Shown in pieces: positions 1 through 10,244 of a stretch of DNA of 17,655 nucleotides; position 1 is the stretch's first letter; each line of letters opens with the position of its first letter. A program made the translations under genes and the position numbers. Source of the DNA: Chloroflexota bacterium (GTDB taxonomy: Bacteria > Chloroflexota > Dormibacteria > Dormibacterales > Dormibacteraceae); NCBI GenBank assembly GCA_005880175.1, contig VBJR01000245.1, positions 1 to 17,655 of the forward strand, read 5' to 3'. The notes under the pieces were generated by a model that saw only the letters and a list, made by a program, of their open reading frames with translations, was not told where the DNA came from and did not search any database.

Positions 1-237
1 TTCGACGACAACGTGCGGCCCGGCGACGAGATCGTCACCCAGGACGGGGTCAAGATCCTGATCGACGACTTCAGCGGGCCCTACCTGCAGGGATCTGAGA
101 TCGACTACGTGGACAGCCTGATGGGAGCCGGCTTCACGGTGCACAACCCGAACGCCGTCCGCTCCTGCTCCTGCGGCCACTCGTTCGACACGGGCGAGGA
201 CGCGGGCTCGGCGCACTCCTGCGGCTGCGGGCACTAG
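1..237 (+). CDS. A-type iron-sulfur cluster carrier (HesB/IscA/ErpA family), 3' part
   Basis: Only the last 78 residues are in the window; the reading frame is open from base 1 and the start lies upstream. A-type carriers hold or pass on Fe-S clusters to apoproteins in the cytoplasm. The visible part matches the family's C-terminal half: the segment around FSGPYLQGSEIDYVDSLMG, then HNPNAVRSC and the C-x-C-G ligand motif at visible residues 56-59 (CSCG), followed by the conserved HSF. The family's first ligand cysteine would lie before the window. Unusual is a tail of about 16 residues after the motif that ends in a second C-x-C motif, CGCGH, at residues 74-78. The frame stops at TAG and a hairpin terminator follows 32 nt later. 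Family assignment is firm. Whether it is ErpA-, IscA- or SufA-like cannot be decided from this fragment. Confidence 0.85.
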   Translation, partial: FDDNVRPGDEIVTQDGVKILIDDFSGPYLQGSEIDYVDSLMGAGFTVHNPNAVRSCSCGHSFDTGEDAGSAHSCGCGH

Positions 238-269
238 GCCGAACCCGACCGACCACGAGCAACCAGGCG

Positions 270-303
270 GAGGGCTGGCCCGAGGGGCCGGCCCTCTTCA
301 TTT
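270..303 (+). terminator. Rho-independent terminator after the Fe-S carrier gene
   Basis: A 12-bp stem (270-281 against 285-296, one G-U pair) closes a 3-nt loop; an 11-bp stem with a 5-nt loop is an equivalent reading. It is followed by a T-rich stretch, TTCATTTGT. It lies 32 nt after the stop codon at 237 and before the next gene, as expected for the end of the iron-sulfur transcript. Confidence 0.75.
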
Positions 304-331
304 GTCGGGGTCTGGCCCCGGTCCCGCGGCC

Positions 332-337
332 TATTCT
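332..337 (+). promoter_or_regulatory. Possible -10 hexamer of the small membrane protein gene
   Basis: TATTCT is one of the few AT-rich hexamers in this GC-rich gap and lies 10 nt before the ATG at 348. The predicted transcription start would be almost at the start codon, giving a very short or absent leader. No good -35 box is visible, so the call is weak. Confidence 0.25.
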
Positions 338-347
338 TGGAGTGGAG

Positions 348-839
348 ATGACCCGGCTCGGCTCCCAGCGCGTGAGAGAGATCGTCTTCCTGGTGATCGG
401 CGCCTCGACGCCGGTCGGCATCCTGGCCGTCAATGGCTCCGCGTTCATCATGCAGCACCTGTCCCAGTTCGCCGTCGGGATCGCGGTCTGCGCGCTGATC
501 AGCGGGCTGTCGCTCAACGGCCTGACCGGCTGGGTGGTGCTGGGCCGCGCCGAGCGGTTCGCGCCGCAGCTGTTCGCCGAATACCGGATCTGGCTGTTCA
601 GCGCCGCCGTCCTGATCGTGCTCGTGACGGCCGGTGTGGGCGCCTGGCTCACGTACCTCAGCATGCAGCGGCCCGACCAGCTGCCCAACCTCTACGCCGT
701 TCTCACGGCCCTGTGGCTGCTGTTCCTGCCGGTGTTGATGACGTTCGTGGCCAGGAAGCTGAAGAACGGCCTGCGAGCGCGCGTGGAGCTGGCCGAAGCG
801 GGCACGCCGGTCCGCCTCAAGAAAGAGACCCCCGGCTGA
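348..839 (+). CDS. Small four-helix membrane protein of unknown function
   Basis: The product is about 163 residues with four hydrophobic segments. Counted from the alternative GTG start at 342 they lie near residues 14-37, 43-68, 84-106 and 117-137. The C-terminal tail of about 27 residues is basic (ARKLKNGLRARVEL and KKE) and is probably cytoplasmic. I recognise no family motif. ATG 348 is preferred because GGAG at 339-342 sits 5 nt before it; GTG 342 in the same frame would add two residues. The gene follows the terminator of the iron-sulfur gene and has its own possible -10. Its stop codon lies inside the loop of the terminator shared with the convergent groEL. The open frame, membrane pattern and placement support a real gene; no function is assigned. 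Confidence 0.65.
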   Translation: MTRLGSQRVREIVFLVIGASTPVGILAVNGSAFIMQHLSQFAVGIAVCALISGLSLNGLTGWVVLGRAERFAPQLFAEYRIWLFSAAVLIVLVTAGVGAWLTYLSMQRPDQLPNLYAVLTALWLLFLPVLMTFVARKLKNGLRARVELAEAGTPVRLKKETPG

Positions 840-853
840 CGCCGGGGGCCTCT
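824..853. terminator. Bidirectional terminator between the membrane protein gene and groEL
   Basis: An 8-bp perfect stem (CCCCCGGC 829-836 with GCCGGGGG 841-848) and a 4-nt loop is extended by AGAG/CTCT (824-827 with 850-853) across one mismatch. Read on the minus strand the stem is followed by TTTCTT, a good U-tract for ending groEL. On the + strand the tail is poor. The loop contains the TGA stop of the + strand gene. Confidence 0.75.
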
Positions 854-868
854 GTTCGGCTGCTCGCC

Positions 869-2482
<1,614 letters not shown>

Positions 2483-2512
2483 GTTGCTAGACGAACCTCC
2501 TCGATTGGTTTC

Positions 2513-2815
2513 TTACTTGGCGCCGTTGCTGCCGACGACGGCGAGGACGTCCTTCTCGCTGATGATCAGGTACTCGACGTCGTCCAGCTTGAACTCGTTG
2601 CCGGCGTACTTCGCGTAGAGGACCTTGTCGCCCACCTTGAGCTCGTTGGGCACCTTCGTCCCGTTGTCGAGAATGCGGCCCGCCCCGACGGCCTCGACGA
2701 TCCCTTCCTGGGGCTTTTCCTTGGCGGTGTCCGGCAGGACGATCCCGCTCTTGGTCTTCTCCTCGCGCTCGACGGGCTTCAGCACGACCCTGTCGCCCAA
2801 CGGCCTCAGCTGCAT
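2513..2815 (-). CDS. groES: 10-kDa co-chaperonin GroES
   Basis: The 100-residue product is the heptameric lid that caps GroEL. It begins [14 protein letters not shown], carries the mobile loop around residues 17-33 ([10 protein letters not shown]), and has the [14 protein letters not shown] core ([11 protein letters not shown]). The frame extends upstream to 2881, but that part would read through the CIRCE operator. ATG at 2815 is the right start because it matches the family N-terminus and has a strong GGAGGAG ribosome-binding site 6 nt upstream. It is the first gene of the groES-groEL operon, with a predicted 5' leader of about 75 nt that contains both CIRCE-like operators. Confidence 0.98.
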   Translation of the reverse strand: MQLRPLGDRVVLKPVEREEKTKSGIVLPDTAKEKPQEGIVEAVGAGRILDNGTKVPNELKVGDKVLYAKYAGNEFKLDDVEYLIISEKDVLAVVGSNGAK

Positions 2816-2821
2816 GGTGTA

Positions 2822-2828
2822 CTCCTCC
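2822..2828 (-). promoter_or_regulatory. Ribosome-binding site of groES
   Basis: GGAGGAG lies 6 nt before the ATG at 2815. It fixes the groES start against the longer upstream reading frame that would run through the operator. Confidence 0.85.
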
Positions 2829-2846
2829 GCAGGGGATTTTTTGAGA

Positions 2847-2873
2847 CTGGCACTCACTGGCCGCGAGTGCTTA
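2847..2873 (-). promoter_or_regulatory. Second, degenerate CIRCE-like operator
   Basis: On the + strand CTGGCACTC (2847-2855), nine bases, then GAGTGCTTA (2865-2873). It keeps the exact N9 spacing of CIRCE and matches 15 of 18 arm positions of the consensus TTAGCACTC/GAGTGCTAA. It shares three bases with the perfect copy at 2871-2897, and the two centres are 24 bp apart. It lies in the predicted groES leader. A second HrcA-binding site is the simplest reading; the three mismatches leave room for doubt. Confidence 0.65.
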
Positions 2874-2897
2874 GCACTCACGCCGGCCGAGTGCTAA
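2871..2897 (-). promoter_or_regulatory. CIRCE operator (HrcA binding site) of groESL
   Basis: TTAGCACTC (2871-2879), nine bases, GAGTGCTAA (2889-2897) is a perfect match to the CIRCE inverted repeat. HrcA binds CIRCE and represses chaperone genes at normal temperature. It begins at the last base of the -10 box and covers the predicted transcription start near 2890, the classical position for repression. hrcA itself is not in the window. Confidence 0.97.
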
Positions 2898-2926
2898 TTC
2901 TAGTCAGCTCCCGCGGAGAACTTCAA
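2897..2926 (-). promoter_or_regulatory. Sigma-70-type promoter of groESL
   Basis: On the minus strand TTGAAG (-35, 2926-2921), an 18-bp spacer, and TAGAAT (-10, 2902-2897). Transcription should start near 2890, inside the perfect CIRCE. The -35 box overlaps the TGA stop codon (2925-2923) of the upstream small gene. Both boxes are close to consensus and stand out in the GC-rich background. Confidence 0.8.
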
Positions 2927-3177
2927 CCTTCGGGTTCGGGCTCGGGTTCGGGCTCGGGCTGGACCTCGGTCAGCGCCTGGCGCGCGGCCTCCGCCTGGTC
3001 CAGCGGCACGTAGACCCGGCAGTCGTCGAGCACGGAGCCGGACCACCAGGTCTGCGGGCTGAGCTGCTGGCGGACCGGTTGGAGGCCGTTCGACTCGAGG
3101 ACCGCCAGGATCAGGTCGGCCCGCAGGCAGGGCCCACGGAAGACCTCGTCCCAGCCCTCGGGCGGTGGCACGCTCAT
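2923..3177 (-). CDS. DUF2007-like small protein
   Basis: About 84 residues from ATG 3177. The core (WDEVFRGPCLRADLILAVLE, then SNGLQPVR and later VYVPLDQAEAARQAL) resembles the DUF2007 family, called putative prokaryotic signal transducing protein: a small beta-alpha-beta fold in which a helix follows the first strand and the chain ends after a second helix. No catalytic residues are known for it. The C-terminus is a PEPEPEPEPEG tail. Two in-frame starts, ATG 3195 and ATG 3177, both begin ATGAGC and come from an 18-bp-spaced direct repeat. The shorter is preferred because homology-like sequence begins after it; neither has a clear ribosome-binding site. It lies directly upstream of the groES promoter and is divergent from the nuclease-helicase gene. 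Function unknown. Confidence 0.6.
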   Translation of the reverse strand: MSVPPPEGWDEVFRGPCLRADLILAVLESNGLQPVRQQLSPQTWWSGSVLDDCRVYVPLDQAEAARQALTEVQPEPEPEPEPEG

Positions 3178-3239
3178 CAGCCAAGTTTGGCTCATCCGGA
3201 CGGGCGAGCACCCGACACCGCATGCCAAGATCGTGCGCC

Positions 3240-6329
<3,090 letters not shown>

Positions 6330-6346
6330 GGCGCGCCGACGGTACC

Positions 6347-7285
6347 ATGCCGCAGGTGCCGGACAACGGCGATCCGCCGGTTCTCGAGATCGATGGTCTG
6401 TGCCGCGCATACGGCGGTCGGATGGTGGTCGACCACGTCGAGCTGGTGCTGCGCCGCGGGGAGATCCTCGGCTTCCTGGGCCCGAACGGGGCCGGCAAGA
6501 CGACCACCATCCGGATGGTGCTGAACCTGGTCCGCCCAACCGCCGGTCGGATCAGGGTGCTCGGCCACGACGTCTGGCGCGAGCCGCGCCGCGTCCTCCC
6601 CCGGGTCGGCGCGCTGGTGGAGACGCCGGCGCTCTACCCGAACCTGACCGGGCGGGACAACCTGCGGGCGTTCGCCGCCGCGGTGGGGGGAGCACGGACG
6701 CCGACGATCCGGGAGCTCCTGGAGGCCGTCGGCCTCACCGAGCGCCAGCACGACCACGTCCGGACGTATTCGCTGGGCATGAAGCTGCGGCTGGGCGTGG
6801 CGATCGCGCTGATCAACGATCCCGACCTGCTGGTGCTGGACGAGCCGGCCAACGGCCTCGACCCGCTGGGCATCGCGGAGATGCGCGACCTGATGGCCCG
6901 CCTGGCCGCCGAGGGACGCGCGATATTCCTCTGCAGCCACGTGCTCCGGGAGGTGGAGGCGATCTGCACCCGCGTGGCCATCGTGGACCGCGGCCGGCTG
7001 GTGCACGAGGGCAGCGTCGACGAGGTGCTCGCGGGCACGGGCGAGTTCTGGCTGCGGGTCCCCGAGCCGGCGCAGGTGCTCGCGCTGCTCCGGGCGCAGG
7101 AGTGGGGCCGGACGGCTCGCCTCCAGGAAGGCCGGCTCGTGACGCCGTCCCCGACCGGGGAGGGCCGCGACCTCTGCGCCTTCCTCGCGGCCGCCGGGCA
7201 TCCGCCGGATGCGCTCGACCGGTTCCGCCGCGACCTCGAGGACGTCTTCCTGCGCGTGACGAACGCCGCCGAGGACGTCGGGTGA
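6347..7285 (+). CDS. ABC transporter ATP-binding protein (DrrA/BcrA-type exporter)
   Basis: The 312-residue ATPase subunit has Walker A GPNGAGKT (45-52), the signature YSLGMKLRLG (about 141-150, the SLGMK variant typical of DrrA/BcrA-type exporters), Walker B LLVLDEP (161-167), the D-loop NGLD, and the switch histidine in LCSHVL (H198). A C-terminal extension of about 90 residues (VDEVLAGTGEFWLRVPEP onward, ending RRDLEDVFLRVT) is usual in this subfamily. It would energise the membrane partner encoded next, with which it overlaps by 4 nt (GTGA). ATG 6347 lies 17 nt after the helicase stop. The only purine-rich site, GAGG at 6328-6331, is 15 nt away, so the start is likely but not certain; GTG 6356 is an alternative. 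Substrate is unknown. Confidence 0.93.
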   Translation: MPQVPDNGDPPVLEIDGLCRAYGGRMVVDHVELVLRRGEILGFLGPNGAGKTTTIRMVLNLVRPTAGRIRVLGHDVWREPRRVLPRVGALVETPALYPNLTGRDNLRAFAAAVGGARTPTIRELLEAVGLTERQHDHVRTYSLGMKLRLGVAIALINDPDLLVLDEPANGLDPLGIAEMRDLMARLAAEGRAIFLCSHVLREVEAICTRVAIVDRGRLVHEGSVDEVLAGTGEFWLRVPEPAQVLALLRAQEWGRTARLQEGRLVTPSPTGEGRDLCAFLAAAGHPPDALDRFRRDLEDVFLRVTNAAEDVG

Positions 7286-8035
7286 GCGGATTCCCGGGGC
7301 TGGTCGGGGGGGAGCTGCTCAAGATCCGGCGCCAGCCCGTCAACCGCACCCTCCCGCTGATCACGCTGGCCGCCGTGATGCTGGTGGCGGCCCTCTCCTC
7401 GGGGGGCGGACGGCAGGCCGGGGACCCGGGCGGGATCGCGCGCGCGGTGCTGGACCCGCTGACTCTGACGCTGCAGGTCGGCGTCGGCATCCCGCTGCTG
7501 GTGCTCTCGGTCCGGGTGGTCGGCCAGGAGTACCAGCTGGGCACGGTGCGCGTCCTCGTGGCGCGCGGGACGGGGCGGATGCGGCTGCTGCTGGCCAAGC
7601 TGCTCGCGCTCGGCATCACCGCGGCCGCCACCGCCGTGGTGACGGGGACGGTGACGGCCGGCGCCCTCTGGCTGGTGGAGCCCGAGGCGGTGCAGGCGGC
7701 GGCAGCGGCCGGTTCGGCGATGCCGTTCGGTCGCCTTCGGGCTGGCCGTCGCGCTCATCTGGTTCCCCGTGGACAACATCGCGCTCCTGGTGCTGCCCGC
7801 GCTGACCGTCTTCACGCGCATGCCGCTGTGGGACGGCCTCACGCCGTACCTCCTCGGAGGCAACCTGAACACCATGGTCCAGGCGCTCGAGCCGGGACGG
7901 CGTGCGGTCGCCTTCCTCGTGTCCCCGGAGCCGCAGGTGGACGGCCAGCACGCGGTCCTCGTGGTCGTCGCCTACCTGACGGTCTTCCTGGCGGCCTCGC
8001 TCCTGCTCACCTGGCAGCGCGACATCCACCACTGA
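7282..8035 (+). pseudogene. ABC-2 type permease, frameshifted and probably internally deleted
   Basis: The gene starts at GTG 7282, overlapping the ATPase stop, and reads as a membrane protein: SGFPGLVGGELLKIRRQPVN, a first hydrophobic segment (LPLITLAAVMLVAAL), then VGVGIPLLVLSVRVVGQEYQLGT and LLALGITAAATAVVTGTVTAG. Around 7711-7735 the sense frame changes by one base. Upstream the frame degenerates into arginine-rich sequence, while the next frame gives RSVAFGLAVALIWFPVDN, further hydrophobic segments, and ends LLLTWQRDIHH at 8035. ABC-2 permeases usually have six helices in about 250-300 residues; only about four or five are recoverable here. That suggests a deletion of one or two helices as well as the shift. 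It may be a real pseudogene or an assembly/sequencing error. If real, the ATPase has lost its partner. Confidence 0.75.
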
Positions 8036-8041
8036 CGCTCA

Positions 8042-8058
8042 CCGGCGGGTGCCGCCGG
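8042..8058. terminator. Hairpin between convergent permease and rimI genes
   Basis: A perfect 7-bp stem (CCGGCGG 8042-8048, CCGCCGG 8052-8058) with a 3-nt loop lies in the 39-nt gap between the two convergent genes. No U-tract follows on either strand, so intrinsic termination is only a possibility. Confidence 0.3.
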
Positions 8059-8074
8059 ACGCGCGAAGCTGGCT

Positions 8075-8647
8075 CTAGCCGTCCCGGGTGGGGCCGGCCT
8101 CCCGGCGCAGGCCGCGGACAGTGACGTCGATCCGCTCCAGGTTCGCCTCGTACGCGCGGCGGAACCGGGGGGAGTAGATCGAGTCCGACCACATGACGAT
8201 CGCGTCCTCGCCGTTGTCGGTGTAGTAGCCCTTGCGGCGGCCGATCACCTTGAAGCCGAAACCCTCGTACATGCGCATAGCGCCGTCGTTGGACGTCCGG
8301 ACCTCCAGGGTGATCCACTTGGCGCCCATGTCGTACGCCGCCTGCACCAGCCCGGCGAACAGGATGCGGCCGAAGCCCGCGTGGTGCAGGTCGCGCCGGA
8401 CCCCGATCGTGGTCACGTGCGCCTCGTCGTACATCCGCCACATGCCGCCGTACCCGATGATCTCGCTGCCCTCGTCGATCTCGCGGCGCAGCACGATGTA
8501 GTACGCGCTATTGCGCGACGACAGCTCGCGGTAGTACGCGTTCCGCGGCCAGGGCGTTGTGAAGATGTGCCGCTCGATCTCCTGCACGGTCGGCACGTCG
8601 GCCTCGCGCATGGGTTCGATCGCCAGCTGCTGTCGGATCTGGACCAT
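8075..8647 (-). CDS. rimI: Ribosomal-protein-alanine N-acetyltransferase RimI (GNAT)
   Basis: The 190-residue product has the GNAT fold. The acetyl-CoA loop lies in TIGVRRDLHHAGFGRILF (about 80-97), where the usual Q/R-x-x-G-x-G appears as HHAGFG. RimI hallmarks follow: LEVRTSNDGAMRMYEGFGF (E115, N120, Y127), then RRKGYYTDNGEDAIVM (Y141/Y142). RimI acetylates the N-terminal residue of ribosomal protein S18 in E. coli; relatives act on other N-termini, so substrate is inferred. About 35 extra C-terminal residues follow the domain. Start ATG 8647 has no strong ribosome-binding site; ATG 8611 is an alternative, though it would cut into the first strand. It lies 93 nt after thiL on the same strand. 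The tsaB, tsaE and tsaD genes that often accompany rimI are not here. Confidence 0.88.
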   Translation of the reverse strand: MVQIRQQLAIEPMREADVPTVQEIERHIFTTPWPRNAYYRELSSRNSAYYIVLRREIDEGSEIIGYGGMWRMYDEAHVTTIGVRRDLHHAGFGRILFAGLVQAAYDMGAKWITLEVRTSNDGAMRMYEGFGFKVIGRRKGYYTDNGEDAIVMWSDSIYSPRFRRAYEANLERIDVTVRGLRREAGPTRDG

Positions 8648-8740
8648 CAGCCCCGCCTACACCCGAACCGGGCGATTTCCATATGAGTTCAGCTCGAACC
8701 TATCATAGCCACGCCCGTCCGCCGCGCCCATGAGCGTCAC

Positions 8741-9592
8741 TCACGCGAAATGGTCGTAGCCGCGCTGGGCGACCTCGACCGGACGGCCGGCCGCGTCGAG
8801 CACGACGACGTTCCCATCGCCCGTCAGCTCGCCGACGGGATGCACGCCCGCCGGCAGGGCCGGGCCGCAGCAGACCAGCTCGACCTCCTCCCCGCTGGCC
8901 AGCGCGGCCAGCGGGGACGCCCCCTCCGCGCGGGGCATGGCGTCCAGGCGCAGCCGGGCGCCCACGCCGGCCGCGGCGGCGAACTTGTCCAGCTCGGCCA
9001 GCAGTCCGTCGCTCACGTCGCCGCAGCAGAGGCGGGCCGCGGCCAGCTCGCCGCCCAGCGCCAGCCGGGGCCGGGGCCGCTCCCACGCCAGCGACGCGCC
9101 GCCGAGCGGACCGGTCACGCCCACCGCCCAGCCCGGCCGAGCGGCGGAGCGGGGCACCGGCCGGACCGGCGTGGTGCCGAGCAGCGTCAGCGTGAGCGCG
9201 CCCTCGGTCGGGGCGGCGGTCGTGTCGCCGCCGACGATGCGCAGCCCGACCTCGGCCGCCAGCGCGGCCATGCCCCGGTACACGTCCTCGGCCACGCCGG
9301 CGGCCCAGCGGCGGGGCATCGAGAGCGAGACCAGGCCGTACGTCGGCCGCGCGCCCTTGGCCGCCAGGTCGCCCAGGGCGAAGCAGAGCGCCCGCCAGCC
9401 CACCGCCTCCGGCCGCTGCCGGGCCAGGTCGAAGTGGACGCCCTCGACCGACGTGTCGCACGTGGCGACGGTGAACGTGCCGTCGGGCTCGCGCCAGGCC
9501 GCCGCGTCGTCCTCGCCCGGCCCGATCAGGAGGTCGCCGCCCGCCGTGGCCAGGTGCGGCAGCAGCCGCCGGATGAGCTCGAGCTCGGTCAC
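8741..9592 (-). CDS. thiL: Thiamine-monophosphate kinase
   Basis: ThiL phosphorylates thiamine monophosphate to thiamine diphosphate, the last step of cofactor synthesis. The 283-residue product shows the PurM-like kinase motifs: GEDDAAAW (D28, D29), CDTSVEGVHF (D46), ALGDLAAKGARP (D75), GGDTT (D123), GDVSDGLL (D192, D195) and the C-terminal GYDHF. It is shorter than the usual 310-330 residues; the shortening lies mainly between GPLGG (161-165) and PRPRLALG (172-180). The SGED-YELL motif reads SGEEVELV. The start is GTG 9592, overlapping the thiE stop by 4 nt (GTGA), so the two thiamine genes are probably translationally coupled. Confidence 0.94.
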   Translation of the reverse strand: MTELELIRRLLPHLATAGGDLLIGPGEDDAAAWREPDGTFTVATCDTSVEGVHFDLARQRPEAVGWRALCFALGDLAAKGARPTYGLVSLSMPRRWAAGVAEDVYRGMAALAAEVGLRIVGGDTTAAPTEGALTLTLLGTTPVRPVPRSAARPGWAVGVTGPLGGASLAWERPRPRLALGGELAAARLCCGDVSDGLLAELDKFAAAAGVGARLRLDAMPRAEGASPLAALASGEEVELVCCGPALPAGVHPVGELTGDGNVVVLDAAGRPVEVAQRGYDHFA

Positions 9593-10227
9593 GCCCGCAG
9601 CGCCTCCCGCCAGGCCCGGGCCTCGGCCTCCGGGTCGGCGGCCTCGCCCAGCGCGCGGATCGCGCAGACGCGCGTCACGCCCGCGGCGCGCAGCTCCGGC
9701 AGGCGCGCGCGGTCGATGCCGCCGATGGCGAACACCGGCACCCGCACGGCGGCCGCCACCGCCGCCACGCCCGCCGGGCCGATCACGCGCTTCTCCGTCT
9801 TCAGCGGCGTCGGGTACGCCGGGCCCGTGCCCAGGTAGTCAGCGCCGTCCCGCTCGGCCTCCCGGCCCGCCTCCGGCGTGGAGGCCGACGCCCCGACCAG
9901 CAGGCCGGGCCCGGCGGCCCGCCGGGCGGCCGCCACCGAGAGGTCGTCCGGGCCCACGTGCACGCCGTCGGCCCCGCTCAGCAGCGCGACGTCCACGTGG
10001 TCGTTGACGACGAACAGCACGCCCGCGGCGGCGCACACGGCGGCCAGCCTGGTCGCCAGCTCCAGCAGGACGCCCCGCGCCAGCCGCTTCTGGCGCAGCT
10101 GGACGACGTCCACGCCGCCCTGCAGCCAGGCCGCGACCACGCCCTCCACCGCTCCCGGCTCGGCCTCGGGCGTGATCCCGTAGAGCCGGGCCGCGGCCAG
10201 GCGGCCGTGCCTGGCGGTGACCTCCAT
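9589..10227 (-). CDS. thiE: Thiamine-phosphate synthase
   Basis: ThiE joins HMP pyrophosphate and the thiazole phosphate to thiamine monophosphate, the substrate of ThiL encoded next. The 212-residue TIM-barrel protein shows LYGIT at the first strand, VQLRQK (42-47), VVNDHVDVAL with N75-D76, DGVHVGPDDL, VGASAST, GTGPAYPTPLKTEK (133-146, phosphate loop) and VFAIGGI. ATG 10227 has a good GAGGAG site (10240-10235) 7 nt upstream. Only 17 nt separate this start from the divergent CvpA-CAP start at 10245, so the thiE promoter must lie inside the coding region of that neighbour. No thiamine riboswitch fits in the gap. Confidence 0.95.
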   Translation of the reverse strand: MEVTARHGRLAAARLYGITPEAEPGAVEGVVAAWLQGGVDVVQLRQKRLARGVLLELATRLAAVCAAAGVLFVVNDHVDVALLSGADGVHVGPDDLSVAAARRAAGPGLLVGASASTPEAGREAERDGADYLGTGPAYPTPLKTEKRVIGPAGVAAVAAAVRVPVFAIGGIDRARLPELRAAGVTRVCAIRALGEAADPEAEARAWREALRA

Positions 10228-10230
10228 ACC

Positions 10231-10236
10231 TATACT
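10231..10236 (+). promoter_or_regulatory. -10 box of a probably leaderless promoter for the CvpA-CAP gene
   Basis: TATACT ends 8 nt before GTG 10245, so the transcription start would coincide with the start codon. There is no ribosome-binding site on this strand. On the other strand the hexamer overlaps the thiE ribosome-binding site. No convincing -35 is visible. Confidence 0.5.
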
Positions 10237-10240
10237 CCTC
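10235..10240 (-). promoter_or_regulatory. Ribosome-binding site of thiE
   Basis: GAGGAG lies 7 nt before ATG 10227 and supports that start. Two of its bases overlap the TATACT box of the opposite strand. Confidence 0.65.
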
Positions 10241-10244
10241 GCCG

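Noticed and set aside
8702..8707. TATGAT on the minus strand as a promoter for rimI
   Set aside because: No plausible -35 lies upstream at normal spacing and the leader to ATG 8647 would have no good ribosome-binding site. It was left out for lack of support, not disproved.
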